Positions 45,237-55,411 of a DNA stretch of 64,000 bases are shown piece by piece. The first letter of the stretch is position 1; every line of letters begins with the position of its first letter. The notes under the pieces are model-generated. The model saw nothing but the letters and a program-made list of their open reading frames with translations. It did no database searches and was not told the DNA's origin. The stretch covers positions 62,001-126,000 of the forward strand of contig CALSNB010000003.1 of the NCBI GenBank assembly GCA_943787605.1. Reading direction: 5' to 3'. The position numbers and the translations under genes are program-made. Source of the stretch: GCA-2697345 sp002697345. Its GTDB lineage: Bacteria; Pseudomonadota; Alphaproteobacteria; Rhodobacterales; Rhodobacteraceae.

Positions 45237-47036
45237 TTAATTATCCATTTTAAGCGCCGAAATAAACGCTTCCTGAGGTATATTAACTTTACCAAACTGT
45301 CGCATTTTTTTCTTACCAGCCTTCTGTTTCTCAAGCAACTTCTTTTTGCGTGTTACATCACCACCATAACACTTTGCTGTAACGTCCTTACGCATTGCAG
45401 CCAATGTTTCTCTTGCTACAATCCTTCCACCAATTGCTGCCTGTATAGGGATCTTAAACATGTGACGAGGAATCAAATCCTTCAATTTCTCACACATAAC
45501 CCGACCTCTTTGCTCGGCTCTATCTCTATGAACCATAATACTTAAAGCATCTACGGGCTCTTCATTAACTAAAACCTGCAGTTTCACGAGATTATCAGTT
45601 CTATACTCAAGCATCTGGTAGTCAAAAGATGCATAACCTTTCGATATACTTTTAAGTCTGTCGTAAAAGTCGAAAACAACCTCATTTAGAGGGAGGTCGT
45701 AAACAACCATTGCTCTAGATCCGGCATAGGTTAGTTCCAATTGAATCCCTCTACGGTCCTGACAGAGCTTTAAGACATCTCCCAAATACTCATCTGGTAC
45801 TAAAATAGTTGCTTTTATTCTTGGTTCTTCCATATGGTCGACATGTGTTAAATCTGGCATATCAGCCGGATTGTGTAGTTCAATAAACTCTCCATCTCTC
45901 ATATAAATATGATAAATTACTGATGGTGCTGTTGTTATTAATTCAATATCAAACTCCCGCTCCACCCGATCTCGTACAACCTCAAGATGTAACAAACCTA
46001 AAAATCCACACCGAAAACCGAAACCTAATGCTGCTGAGGTCTCCATTTCATATGAAAATGATGCATCATTAAGAGATAATTTCTCTATAGAACTCCTTAA
46101 ATCCTCAAACAGCGATGAATCTATAGGGAATAGTCCACAAAAAACGACAGGTTGAGACGGCTTAAACCCATCCAAAGCTACAAGAGTACCATTTTTTTCA
46201 TGCGTAATTGTATCACCAACCCTAGTATCTCTTACCTGTTTGATTGATGCAGTAATGAAACCAATCTCTCCAGGCCCCAGCAAATCAACAGCTTCCATTT
46301 CTGGTCTGAATACTCCAATTTTTTCAACATGATGAACGGAATTATTTGACATCATCCTAACTCGGTCTCCTTTTTTTAAGAAGCCGTCGATTACTCGGAC
46401 TAAAACAATTACTCCAAGATAGGCATCGTACCAAGAATCTACCAACATAGCCTTGAGAGGCGCTTTTGAGTCTCCAAGAGGTGGCGGAAGCATAGAAATT
46501 ATGGCTTCCAACGTCTGATGGATTCCTTGTCCAGTTTTAGCCGATACGAAGATAGCACCTGAAGCATCAATACCAATTACATCTTCTATCTGCTCTGCAA
46601 CTTTGTCGCAATCGCTTGCTGGTAGATCAATCTTATTTAAGATTGGAACTATTTCATGATCAGCATCAATAGCTTGATAAACATTCGCTAATGTCTGCGC
46701 CTCCACGCCTTGGGTGCTATCCACTACCAATAATGATCCCTCAACAGCACGCATTGATCTGCTTACTTCATACGCAAAATCAACATGACCAGGTGTATCA
46801 ATTAAATTTAGAACATAGTCTTGGCCGTCGTCAGAGAGATAATCTAATCTAACAGTATTTGCCTTTATTGTAATTCCCCGCTCCCTCTCAATATCCATAG
46901 TATCAAGAAGTTGCTCTTTCATATCTCTTTGACTAACCGTTCCAGTTTCCTGAATAAGCCTATCAGCCAGGGTTGATTTCCCATGATCAATGTGCGCCAC
47001 TATAGAAAAATTTCTAATTTTTGATAAATCTGTCAT
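45237..47036 (-). CDS. lepA: LepA (EF4), ribosomal back-translocation GTPase
   Basis: LepA binds ribosomes and influences elongation and ribosome assembly. The GTPase domain has AHIDHGKSTL (G1), DTPGHVDF (G3) and NKIDLP (G4). The C-terminal LepA-specific domain starts around GGRIVARETL and ends in KKKLLEKQKAGKKKMRQFG. The length is 599 aa. It converges on the alpha/beta hydrolase with a 22-base gap. Confidence 0.97.
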   Translation of the reverse strand: MTDLSKIRNFSIVAHIDHGKSTLADRLIQETGTVSQRDMKEQLLDTMDIERERGITIKANTVRLDYLSDDGQDYVLNLIDTPGHVDFAYEVSRSMRAVEGSLLVVDSTQGVEAQTLANVYQAIDADHEIVPILNKIDLPASDCDKVAEQIEDVIGIDASGAIFVSAKTGQGIHQTLEAIISMLPPPLGDSKAPLKAMLVDSWYDAYLGVIVLVRVIDGFLKKGDRVRMMSNNSVHHVEKIGVFRPEMEAVDLLGPGEIGFITASIKQVRDTRVGDTITHEKNGTLVALDGFKPSQPVVFCGLFPIDSSLFEDLRSSIEKLSLNDASFSYEMETSAALGFGFRCGFLGLLHLEVVRDRVEREFDIELITTAPSVIYHIYMRDGEFIELHNPADMPDLTHVDHMEEPRIKATILVPDEYLGDVLKLCQDRRGIQLELTYAGSRAMVVYDLPLNEVVFDFYDRLKSISKGYASFDYQMLEYRTDNLVKLQVLVNEEPVDALSIMVHRDRAEQRGRVMCEKLKDLIPRHMFKIPIQAAIGGRIVARETLAAMRKDVTAKCYGGDVTRKKKLLEKQKAGKKKMRQFGKVNIPQEAFISALKMDN

Positions 47037-47162
47037 GATCGACGCGTATGAGATATGGAGAAGTCTGGGTCAAGTCCCAACACTATTTTTTTAAAAAAAT
47101 ATTATTAAAGTATAACAAATTTTTATCAAAGAAACCCAAAATTAGTAGATTTTTTAGTTATC

Positions 47163-47588
47163 CTATTGAACAATTAGGGTAGTTTCTATTTCTCCAAAGC
47201 TCTCAAAATTTAACCAAATTTTTAAACTATCACCAGTCAAAATTGGTTTATTTGGGCCCATCAGCATTATGTGCTTACCACCCGATTCAAGGGTGACCTC
47301 TTCTCCCTTGGAAAACTTTATTCCCATCATTAAATGCTTCATTTTAACAACACCATCAGTAGACGTTATTGTGTCATGCAACATTGCTTTTTTAAAGTCT
47401 AACGTTCTAACAGAAATTAATCTATCAGGACCGTCAGTATCATTTACTATAGTCATGAACACAGCAGCGGCCTTACCCATTCCACCGGAAACTTTTATCG
47501 ATGAATTACTTATTATGACTTCAGCAACTACAACCTTAGAGAAGCACATAACTATGAGGAAAAAAGAGAAAAAAACCGCTTTAAACAT
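47163..47588 (-). CDS. Exported PCuAC-type copper chaperone
   Basis: This 141-aa protein starts with a signal peptide (MFKAVFFSFFLIVMCFSKVVVA). The copper site motif is recognisable in the pattern MLHD, VKMKHLM and GGKHIMLMGP, which supplies His and Met ligands. PCuAC proteins deliver periplasmic copper to the CuA site of cytochrome c oxidase. Nothing nearby encodes an oxidase. Confidence 0.86.
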   Translation of the reverse strand: MFKAVFFSFFLIVMCFSKVVVAEVIISNSSIKVSGGMGKAAAVFMTIVNDTDGPDRLISVRTLDFKKAMLHDTITSTDGVVKMKHLMMGIKFSKGEEVTLESGGKHIMLMGPNKPILTGDSLKIWLNFESFGEIETTLIVQ

Positions 47589-47631
47589 ATTATAAATCTT
47601 ACTTTGGTCTATAAATCAGACTATTCTCTAC

Positions 47632-47922
47632 TTATACTGAAGCTACTCTTGCTTTCTCAATGTCTCTTTTAACTTTTTGAGCTTTTAAAGATAGAATCTC
47701 TGGTTTAGCCTTAGACATAAAACTATCTAAACCACCTCTATGGTCAACAGTTCTCAAAGCAGCTGCTGATATCCGAAATTTAAATGATCGCCCAAGTGCT
47801 TCTGAAATCAAAGTAACATCATTTAGATTAGGTAAGAATTTTCTCTTGGTTCTATTCTTAGCATGGCTAACATTATTACCAGACATTGGTCCTTTAGCTG
47901 TAAATTCACAAACTCTCGCCAT
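47632..47922 (-). CDS. rpmB: 50S ribosomal protein L28
   Basis: RpmB is a small basic 50S protein. The sequence begins MARVCEFTAKGPMSGNNVSHA, then NRTKRKFLPNLNDV, and RVDHRGGLD-like VDHRGGLDSFM, all typical. The 96-aa length matches alphaproteobacterial L28, which is longer than the E. coli protein. It stands alone, without rpmG. Confidence 0.97.
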   Translation of the reverse strand: MARVCEFTAKGPMSGNNVSHAKNRTKRKFLPNLNDVTLISEALGRSFKFRISAAALRTVDHRGGLDSFMSKAKPEILSLKAQKVKRDIEKARVASV

Positions 47923-48031
47923 AGTCTTTCCCTTTTATTCTAAGTTTACTCAGATGTTTTTGATAGTGATCGTAGCCATTACTAGCACTGAGCTAATTCG
48001 TCAAGTAATGAGTGTCAGAAATTCATAGATA

Positions 48032-49012
48032 TTACTTATTAAACGATTCAATTATTTTTTTTGCAGCAGAGTCTGGTGATAACTCGTTAAGTGCTACTTT
48101 TTTTGATAAGATTTTCATTTGTTTTTTTACATCAGGTTTATTATTCATCTCATTAATTATCCTATTTTGGACTTCATTTTTGAACCAATGCACTGCCTGT
48201 GTCTCACGACGTTTTAACCAGCTCCCACTTTCTTTTCTCCAATCCATTAACAACTGAATATCAAGCCAAACTGTGTCAATTCCCTCACCCGAAATTGACG
48301 AGACTAGAGACACTTTAGGAAACCCTGCTGGATCTTCTTCTCTATCTCTAAATAGCTCTAGAGCACCCGCATAATCAGCCTGAGTGCGTACTGCGGCCAA
48401 CTTTAGTTCGCCATCAGCTTTGTTAACCACTATAATATCTGCAATTTCCATTATACCTCTTTTCACGCCCTGCAAGTCATCTCCACCAGCGGGGGATAGT
48501 AAAAGTAAGAATAAGTCTGACATCTCAGATACCATTGTCTCTGATTGCCCCACTCCAACAGTCTCAATTATAACAACATCAAAACCTGCTGCTTCGCAGA
48601 TAGTGATCGATTCTCTAGTTCTCCGCGACACTCCTCCTAAGTATGTTAGAGATGGAGAGGGTCGAATAAATGCCTGCGATCGCCGACTTAATTTTTCCAT
48701 ACGTGTTTTGTCACCCAGAATTGAACCTCCAGACTTTATCGAACTTGGATCAATCGCTAGCACAGCTACACTCAATCCCTTTTCAATCAACATTAAACCA
48801 AACTTTTCAATAAAAGTTGACTTCCCAACACCAGGAGTTCCAGACAATCCTATCCTTAAAGATTTGTTGTCAGATTTGGATAATAAGTCGATTAAACAGA
48901 GGGCCTCTTCTCTATGGTCTAACCGAGAGCTTTCAACAAGAGTTATCCCCTGTGCAATTGCTCGCCTATCTTTCTTTAAAATCTTATTGGCAAGTGTTCT
49001 GATTTCATTCAA
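48032..49012 (-). CDS. meaB: MeaB/ArgK-type GTPase, chaperone of methylmalonyl-CoA mutase
   Basis: MeaB protects and reloads the cobalamin cofactor of methylmalonyl-CoA mutase. GLSGTPGVGKSTF is the P-loop, and the following blocks VLAIDPSSIKSGGSILGDKTRM, IETVGVGQSE and VVNKADGELK give G3 and G4. The length is 326 aa, as usual. The mutase gene is not in this window. It is divergent from the DUF3108-type gene. Confidence 0.94.
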   Translation of the reverse strand: MNEIRTLANKILKKDRRAIAQGITLVESSRLDHREEALCLIDLLSKSDNKSLRIGLSGTPGVGKSTFIEKFGLMLIEKGLSVAVLAIDPSSIKSGGSILGDKTRMEKLSRRSQAFIRPSPSLTYLGGVSRRTRESITICEAAGFDVVIIETVGVGQSETMVSEMSDLFLLLLSPAGGDDLQGVKRGIMEIADIIVVNKADGELKLAAVRTQADYAGALELFRDREEDPAGFPKVSLVSSISGEGIDTVWLDIQLLMDWRKESGSWLKRRETQAVHWFKNEVQNRIINEMNNKPDVKKQMKILSKKVALNELSPDSAAKKIIESFNK

Positions 49013-49068
49013 AGCTTTAAATCTTTCATATACAAATTAATACTCTAATAGTTATAGTCATATAAACA

Positions 49069-49108
49069 TATATTATGCTACAATAGTCTATATTATGCCA
49101 CAATTGTA
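49069..49108. repeat. Tandem pair of ~20-bp direct repeats upstream of the DUF3108-type gene
   Basis: Two adjacent units, TATATTATGCTACAATAGTC and TATATTATGCCACAATTGTA, match at 17 of 20 positions. They lie in the short divergent gap between meaB and the exported protein, just before the latter. The 20-bp spacing is two turns of DNA, which would suit tandem binding of a regulator; the TATATT/TACAAT elements could also be paired -10 boxes. Confidence 0.55.
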
Positions 49109-49133
49109 TAACAGTCTGCACAGGAACGGTTCA

Positions 49134-49859
49134 ATGCGCTTTATTTTAAGTTTTTTTTTGATTTTTATCTTTGCTTGTACTGCGGCACACTCTTCCAAAA
49201 GTAATAAGGCTTTTTTTTCATTGAAAATAAAGGGTTTGAGCGTAGGAACATTATCTTTTTTAGGGACACATGAAAATAGCAACTACAAAGTATCAGGAGA
49301 ACTCAAAAGTGGGGGGGTCTTCAAGTTTATTAATAAACAAAGGTACAAAGCCACAGTAACAGGCACCTCAGCTAATAATAACTTTAAACCAGTGATTTAT
49401 AATGAACTTAGAAATAAAAAAGGAAAGAAATCTTCTGCTAAACTTGCATATAAAAATGGTATACCTCAAATAAGGGAATACGACCCACCAAGACAAATAA
49501 AAGAAGGTTCGATAAACCCCAATACTCAAGGAGGAACCGTAGATCCTTTAACTGCCTTGTACGTCACTTTACGAGATAATTATAGTTTAAAGCCATGTCA
49601 GCTTGAGTTAGAGGTTTTTGATGGTAAACGAAAGTCGCAGGTTCGTTTGTTTCCTGAACTCAAAAAACGAGGAGATCTCATTATGTGTATAGGAGAGTAT
49701 AAAAGAGTGGCTGGTTTTTCCAAAAAAGATATGGACGAAAAAATACGTTTCCCATTTAATATCTTTTACCAAAAAACCAATGAGCATACGTATTATGTAA
49801 AAAAACTCGTTATTGAAACAGTTTATGGCACTGCTATCTTAACAAGAAAAGCTCGATAA
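49134..49859 (+). CDS. Exported DUF3108-type protein
   Basis: The 241-aa product begins with a signal peptide (MRFILSFFLIFIFACTAAHS) from the ATG at 49134, which follows AGGA by 8 bases; a longer frame to 49095 lacks a ribosome site. The mature part has FSLKIKGLSVGTLSF and later TVDPLTALYVTLRD, a pattern of DUF3108 proteins, which are predicted beta-rich periplasmic proteins of unknown function. A Cys near residue 15 could make it a lipoprotein, but the flanking residues do not form a clear lipobox. Confidence 0.75.
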   Translation: MRFILSFFLIFIFACTAAHSSKSNKAFFSLKIKGLSVGTLSFLGTHENSNYKVSGELKSGGVFKFINKQRYKATVTGTSANNNFKPVIYNELRNKKGKKSSAKLAYKNGIPQIREYDPPRQIKEGSINPNTQGGTVDPLTALYVTLRDNYSLKPCQLELEVFDGKRKSQVRLFPELKKRGDLIMCIGEYKRVAGFSKKDMDEKIRFPFNIFYQKTNEHTYYVKKLVIETVYGTAILTRKAR

Positions 49860-50167
49860 ATATAAATATAATTTTGGCAAGTAAAGACCGCGTTAATATG
49901 TTTTAAGAGCGTGTAAAATTGTAGAAAAAATGAATTAAAGTAGCTCTATGAGAAAATGTTACTCTTATGTAATAAGCTCTATTTGACTATTAACATTCCT
50001 AATCTTTTCCTATTAAGGAGAAAAGAGACATTACTGTAGGTGATTAATGATGAAGTCTAAATGAATTCACAACTAATGTGTTTAAATATAACCAGATTAA
50101 TGTTAGTGCCTGACTGCAAAAATCTAGACAGCGTAAAAAACCAGAAATAACTATTAGGATCCCCATT
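49860..50167. other. AT-rich gap before valS with no gene seen
   Basis: The 308-base gap contains no reading frame with family features and no convincing hairpin followed by a T-run. I looked for a T-box or other leader for valS and saw none. The stretch presumably holds the 3' end of the DUF3108-type gene and the valS promoter. AGGA lies 8 bases before the valS start. Confidence 0.6.
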
Positions 50168-52888
50168 ATGGCGATGGAAAAAACTTTTAACTCAAATACA
50201 GCTGAAGCGAGAATTTACTCTAAATGGGAAAATGAAGGTTGTTTCAAGGCTGGTGCTAATGCCAGTAAAACTGACACGTTCTGTATTATGATACCTCCAC
50301 CAAATGTCACAGGCATACTTCATATGGGGCATGCTTTTAACAATACGCTACAAGATATCTTAGTAAGGTGGCACCGTATGCGAGGATACGATACTCTTTG
50401 GCAACCAGGACAAGATCACGCCGGCATTGCAACACAAATGGTAGTGGAGAGGCAACTTGCAAAAGATAAATTACCATCACGCAAAGAGCTGGGTCGCGAT
50501 CTTTTTTTAGAAAAAGTTTGGGAATGGAAAGAACAGTCTGGAGGAACTATAATTGACCAGTTAAAAAGACTGGGGGCGTCCTGTGATTGGTCCAGAAATG
50601 CTTTTACGATGGATGAAAACTTCCAGAAAGCAGTCATAAAAGTCTTTGTAGAAATGTATAATAAAGGTCTGATTTATCGAGGTACAAGATTAGTAAATTG
50701 GGACCCAAAATTTGAAACAGCTATATCTGACTTAGAAGTAGAGAATATTGAAGTTGATGGGAAATTTTTTCACTTCAAATACTTACTGGCAAATAATGAA
50801 ACCTATAAATTTATTGAAAAAAACGAACATGGAAAAATCATTCTTGAAGAAGAGCGTAACTACATAGCAATAGCGACAACTCGCCCGGAAACAATGTTAG
50901 GAGATGGTGCCGTAGCTGTTCATCCGTCAGATGAGCGCTACAAAAGTCTAATAGGTAAAATGTTACATTTACCGTTATGCGATAGGTTAATTCCAATAAT
51001 AGAAGATGAATACCCTGATCCTAGTTTTGGCTCTGGAGCAGTAAAAATAACAGGTGCTCATGATTTTAATGATTACGATGTCGCCAAACGAAATAATATA
51101 CCACTTTACCCACTTTTAGATACAAAAGGAAACTTAAGAGATGATAATTCTATCGAAAATACTGTTCCTGAAAAATATCAAGGGCTAGATAGGTTCGTTG
51201 CACGAGAACGCATAGTAAATGATATGAATGTCCTAAACTTAACGATAAAAATCGAAGATAAAAAGATTATGCAACCTATAGGAGATCGGTCAAAAGTGGT
51301 TATCGAGCCAATGCTGACTAATCAATGGTTTGTAGATACTAAGGAAATTGTTAAACCCGCAATAGACGCCGTTAAAGTTGGTGACACACGGATCATACCA
51401 GAAAGAGATGAAAAGGTGTACTTTCACTGGTTAGAAAATATTGAACCTTGGTGTATAAGTAGACAACTATGGTGGGGGCATCAAATTCCTGTGTGGTTTG
51501 ACACAGATGGGAACGAATACTGTGCCGCTACTGAGGAAGAGGCTCAAGCAATGGCCCCTGAGAAAGTCCTTACTCGCGATCCAGATGTATTAGATACCTG
51601 GTTTTCTTCAGGAATATGGCCTATTGGTACTCTAGGTTGGCCAGAAGATACCAAAGAATTAAAAAAGTATTATCCAACAAATGTATTAGTAACCGGCTTT
51701 GATATTATCTTCTTTTGGGTGGCTAGAATGATGATGATGCAGTACGTCATCATGGATCAGAAACCCTTCAGTACAGTTTACGTTCACGCTCTAGTAAGGG
51801 ATGAAGCAGGACAGAAAATGTCTAAATCTTCAGGAAATGTCTTAGATCCGATAGAATTAATAGAAGAGTACGGGGCAGATTCAGTACGCTTCACATTAAC
51901 TGCAATGGCGGCAATGGGAAGAGATCTTAAACTCAGCCCCCAAAGAATTGCCGGTTATCGCAACTTTGGGACAAAACTTTGGAATGCTGCACGTTTTGCA
52001 GAAATGAATGGGTGTGAACTTCAAGATAGTTTTTCGCCCACCAAAGTTAAACATAATGTTAATAAATGGATTGTCGGTGAAACAGGAAAAGTTCGTGAAC
52101 TCACAGATAGCTCACTGGTTAACTACAGATTTAATGATGTGGCTAATGGTTTATATACCTTTGTTTGGGGTAAAGTTTGTGATTGGTACGTAGAATTTTC
52201 AAAGCCCCTTTTAAATAATGAGGACCAATCTGTAGTTGATGAGACCAAAAACACCTTAGCTTGGGTTTTAGATCAATGCCTTATTCTACTGCACCCCATA
52301 ATGCCCTTTATAACTGAAGAATTATGGTCTTCTGTTGGAAAACATAAAAAACTATTAATTCATACTGACTGGCCAACTTATGGTACGGATTTGATTGATA
52401 GCGTTGCAGATCAAGAAATGAATTGGGCTATAAATCTAATAGAGAATATTAGATCTGTTAGAGGAGAAATGAATGTTCCTGCAGGTTTGAAGATCCCTTT
52501 GATAATGATTAGTCTTGATAACTCTAAAAGACCTGGCTGGGATTTTAATATTAGCTTGATTATGAAATTAGCTAGAATTGAAAAAGTGACCGAAAATGCT
52601 AAACTTCCAAAGGGTTGTGTAAACATAACAGTAAATGGTGGCGAATTTGCACTTCCACTAGCCGAAATCATTGACATCTCTGAAGAAAAGAAAAGATTAG
52701 AAAAAAACCTAACTAAAATTGAAATTGAATTAAAATCCCTCACGGGGCGTTTGCAAAATAATAAGTTTTTACAAAGTGCTCCAGAGAGCGTTGTAGCTCA
52801 AACAAAAGTTGATAATAATTTGAAAAAGGAAGAAATTGAAAAGATAACAAATGCTATCGGTAGACTGAGAAATATTGAGGAGGCGTAA
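50168..52888 (+). CDS. valS: Valyl-tRNA synthetase
   Basis: ValRS charges tRNA-Val and edits misacylated threonine. PPPNVTGILHMGHAF includes the class I HIGH signature (HMGH, about residues 55-58), and the KMSKS loop is KMSKSSG. The CP1 editing domain sits between TTRPETMLGD and GDRSKVVIEPM. The C-terminal coiled coil (about 830-906, rich in Lys and Glu heptads) fits the tRNA-binding arm. The length of 906 aa is in range. hisC follows 3 bases after its stop. Confidence 0.97.
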   Translation: MAMEKTFNSNTAEARIYSKWENEGCFKAGANASKTDTFCIMIPPPNVTGILHMGHAFNNTLQDILVRWHRMRGYDTLWQPGQDHAGIATQMVVERQLAKDKLPSRKELGRDLFLEKVWEWKEQSGGTIIDQLKRLGASCDWSRNAFTMDENFQKAVIKVFVEMYNKGLIYRGTRLVNWDPKFETAISDLEVENIEVDGKFFHFKYLLANNETYKFIEKNEHGKIILEEERNYIAIATTRPETMLGDGAVAVHPSDERYKSLIGKMLHLPLCDRLIPIIEDEYPDPSFGSGAVKITGAHDFNDYDVAKRNNIPLYPLLDTKGNLRDDNSIENTVPEKYQGLDRFVARERIVNDMNVLNLTIKIEDKKIMQPIGDRSKVVIEPMLTNQWFVDTKEIVKPAIDAVKVGDTRIIPERDEKVYFHWLENIEPWCISRQLWWGHQIPVWFDTDGNEYCAATEEEAQAMAPEKVLTRDPDVLDTWFSSGIWPIGTLGWPEDTKELKKYYPTNVLVTGFDIIFFWVARMMMMQYVIMDQKPFSTVYVHALVRDEAGQKMSKSSGNVLDPIELIEEYGADSVRFTLTAMAAMGRDLKLSPQRIAGYRNFGTKLWNAARFAEMNGCELQDSFSPTKVKHNVNKWIVGETGKVRELTDSSLVNYRFNDVANGLYTFVWGKVCDWYVEFSKPLLNNEDQSVVDETKNTLAWVLDQCLILLHPIMPFITEELWSSVGKHKKLLIHTDWPTYGTDLIDSVADQEMNWAINLIENIRSVRGEMNVPAGLKIPLIMISLDNSKRPGWDFNISLIMKLARIEKVTENAKLPKGCVNITVNGGEFALPLAEIIDISEEKKRLEKNLTKIEIELKSLTGRLQNNKFLQSAPESVVAQTKVDNNLKKEEIEKITNAIGRLRNIEEA

Positions 52889-52891
52889 ATT

Positions 52892-54007
52892 ATGGTTAAA
52901 AATGCAATAAAGTTCACACCACTCATGGACAGCCTTCCAAGCTCTGTCCCATTTGTAGGTCCTGAGACGCAAGAACGATTCCGTTCCTCAAAGTTTTTAG
53001 CAAGACTCGGTGCAAACGAAAATGTATTTGGCCCATCTCCCAATGCCATAAAAGCTATGCAACAAGAATCAAAAAATATTTGGATGTATGGAGATCCTGA
53101 AAATCATGATTTAAAGGAAGCACTTGCTGATCATCATAAAATAAATAAAAATGAGATTATAATCGGGGAAGGTATAGATGGGTTATTAGGTTACCTTGCT
53201 CGAATGCTGATTAAACCTGGAGATACTGTAGTAACCTCTAACGGAGCATATCCAACCTTTAACTTTCATGTCTCAGGATACGGCGGAGTATTACACAAAG
53301 TTCCTTACAAAAGCGATATGGAAGATCCAGACGCTTTAATAAACAAAGCTGTAGAGGTAGGTGCGAAACTTGTCTACCTCGCTAATCCAGACAATCCAAT
53401 GGGAACATGCCACTCTAGGACAGTGATAACAAAGCTAATTAACTCAATACCAGATGGGTGCCTTCTTATTTTAGACGAAGCTTATATAGAGTTTGCGGAC
53501 AAAGACGTGGCTCCTAAGCTAGATCCAAGTTCTTCAAAAGTAATACGAATGCGAACTTTTTCTAAAGGTTATGGGCTTGCAGGTGCGCGAATAGGCTATG
53601 GGATTGGACATCCCGAGTTAATCAGGGCTTTCGATAAAATTCGCAACCACTTCGGTGTTAGTAGAATTTCTCAAATTGGTGCCCTCCATGCCCTTTTAGA
53701 TCAAGATCACTTAGATAAGACAGTTTTAAGAGTAAAAGAATCTAGGGATAAAATAGCTAAGATAGCTCTAAATAACGGTCTAAAGCCTATTCCGTCCTCT
53801 GCTAATTTTGTTTGTATCGACTGCAATTCAGATGGAGATTTTGCACGCAAACTTCTTGGGCAGTTAGTAGATTATGGAATATTTGTTAGAATGCCGTTTG
53901 TAATGCCACAAGATAGAGCAATCCGAATTAGCTGTGGGACAAACAAGGATCTTGAGCTTTTAGAGAAAATATTGCCTCGTGCACTGTCAGCTATCAGCAC
54001 AAATTAA
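52892..54007 (+). CDS. HisC-type PLP aminotransferase (histidinol-phosphate aminotransferase family)
   Basis: The 371-aa class I aminotransferase has LGANENVFGPSP near residue 37, YLANPDNPMGT, LILDEAYIEFAD and the PLP-lysine segment TFSKGYGLAGARIGY. This is the HisC pattern, where the reaction is transamination of imidazole-acetol phosphate or aromatic 2-oxoacids. Genes of this subtype next to valS are seen in roseobacters and may be a paralog of the histidine-pathway enzyme, so I leave the symbol empty. It follows valS by 3 bases and overlaps the convergent aminotransferase by 21 bases. Confidence 0.85.
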   Translation: MVKNAIKFTPLMDSLPSSVPFVGPETQERFRSSKFLARLGANENVFGPSPNAIKAMQQESKNIWMYGDPENHDLKEALADHHKINKNEIIIGEGIDGLLGYLARMLIKPGDTVVTSNGAYPTFNFHVSGYGGVLHKVPYKSDMEDPDALINKAVEVGAKLVYLANPDNPMGTCHSRTVITKLINSIPDGCLLILDEAYIEFADKDVAPKLDPSSSKVIRMRTFSKGYGLAGARIGYGIGHPELIRAFDKIRNHFGVSRISQIGALHALLDQDHLDKTVLRVKESRDKIAKIALNNGLKPIPSSANFVCIDCNSDGDFARKLLGQLVDYGIFVRMPFVMPQDRAIRISCGTNKDLELLEKILPRALSAISTN

Positions 54008-55186
54008 AGACGCTGCTTCTAGAGCACCATCCCCATGTGGGATTTTTAAAGATTTCAAGCCTGCATCAATAGACCCTAAAGTCCCTAAAACCATATGAGC
54101 ATTTAAATGTCCCATATGCCCAATTCGAAAAAAACCGTGCCATGCTGGATCATTAGCATCAGCCATCCCAATGCCAATACCAAGTGTAACACCAGTATTT
54201 TCAGTTAACCAATTACGCAACTTAGTTCCATATGAAGGATCAATTCTAATAGCAGTGACAGCATGGCTTCTATTCTTTGGTTCTTTAATGTTTAGCTCTA
54301 AAGAACCTTCAGAGCTCCATCTATCTAAGGCTGACCATATTGAACTCGCAAGAATTTTATGTCTTTTCCAGACCGAATCTAACCCCTCTTCATTTAGGAT
54401 CATAGTCAAAGCTTCTCGCAGCCCAAGTAAATGGTGCGTAGGAGCAGTACCACAAAAGTATTCATAAAAATGACCTGGTTGAGCCCGAGGGATCCAATCC
54501 CAATAACTTGAAACTAACCTCAAACTCTTCCTGCGATCCATAGCTTTTTCATTAAAAAACACAAAACTCATACCTGGAGGGACCATTAACCCCTTCTGGC
54601 AACCAGCCACCATCACGTCGACACCCCATCGATCCATATGCATTTCATCACATCCCAGACAAGCTATACTATCTACCATTAATAGTGCTGGGTGATTACA
54701 TTTATTAATCAACTGTCTGATGCCTAAAATATCCGTTTTAGCGCTTGTGGCAGTATCTACCTGAACAACTAGTACTGCCTTGATTTTTTTCTTTTTGTCT
54801 TCATTTAGTATCTGTTCAACAGTTTCACCTTGAACTACACTTCTATGTCCAAAGTCGACCAACTCAACCTCTAGACCCCTTTGTTTTGCCATTTCTGCCC
54901 AGCTATGTCCAAAGCGCCCTGTAGCCAACACAAGAATATTATCTCCTAAAGCCAACACATTAGCTAGAGAGGCTTCCCAAGCAGCGTGACCATTTCCGAT
55001 ATACATAGCTACGTAGCCATCAGTCTTAGCTATTTTTTTCAAATCAGGGACAAGACTGTCTGTAGTGTCTAATAGAGACCCAACATAAATATTTGGTGCC
55101 GCAGTATGCATCGCATTTAATACCCGATCAGGTATTACAGACGGCCCAGGGATTGCTAAAATACTTCTTCCATTAGCTAATGACAT
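53987..55186 (-). CDS. Class V aminotransferase (serine--glyoxylate / alanine--glyoxylate type)
   Basis: A PLP enzyme of the small alanine-glyoxylate transaminase family. LAIPGPSVIPDRVLNAMH is the N-terminal signature. VDSIACLGCDEM and VAGCQKGLMVPPGMSF follow; the lysine of CQKG is the PLP lysine. I placed the start at the ATG at 55184-55186 (MSLANGRS), with an AAGGA about 11 bases upstream; a frame running to 55228 adds only a short poorly supported leader. Serine-glyoxylate aminotransfer in one-carbon metabolism is a plausible role. Confidence 0.88.
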   Translation of the reverse strand: MSLANGRSILAIPGPSVIPDRVLNAMHTAAPNIYVGSLLDTTDSLVPDLKKIAKTDGYVAMYIGNGHAAWEASLANVLALGDNILVLATGRFGHSWAEMAKQRGLEVELVDFGHRSVVQGETVEQILNEDKKKKIKAVLVVQVDTATSAKTDILGIRQLINKCNHPALLMVDSIACLGCDEMHMDRWGVDVMVAGCQKGLMVPPGMSFVFFNEKAMDRRKSLRLVSSYWDWIPRAQPGHFYEYFCGTAPTHHLLGLREALTMILNEEGLDSVWKRHKILASSIWSALDRWSSEGSLELNIKEPKNRSHAVTAIRIDPSYGTKLRNWLTENTGVTLGIGIGMADANDPAWHGFFRIGHMGHLNAHMVLGTLGSIDAGLKSLKIPHGDGALEAASLICADS

Positions 55187-55411
55187 TTCCTTGTGTTTCC
55201 TTAAATATGAATCCATTGATAAACTCAATAAATTGATAGTGTTTTATAAGTTCACCAGTTACAGACACGATCTATAACAAAATAACAATACGATTTATAC
55301 GATATGCAGGTTTTATAGAAAATAATTTGTGCCATTGATAAAATAATAACAAAAATGTCTATTATAATATTTTGAAAACTAAATTATTTTGATAGAAAGC
55401 TATCATTCATT

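Noticed and set aside
49860..50167. T-box or other leader for valS
   Set aside because: No specifier loop, T-box sequence or terminator hairpin was found, and T-boxes are rare in proteobacteria.
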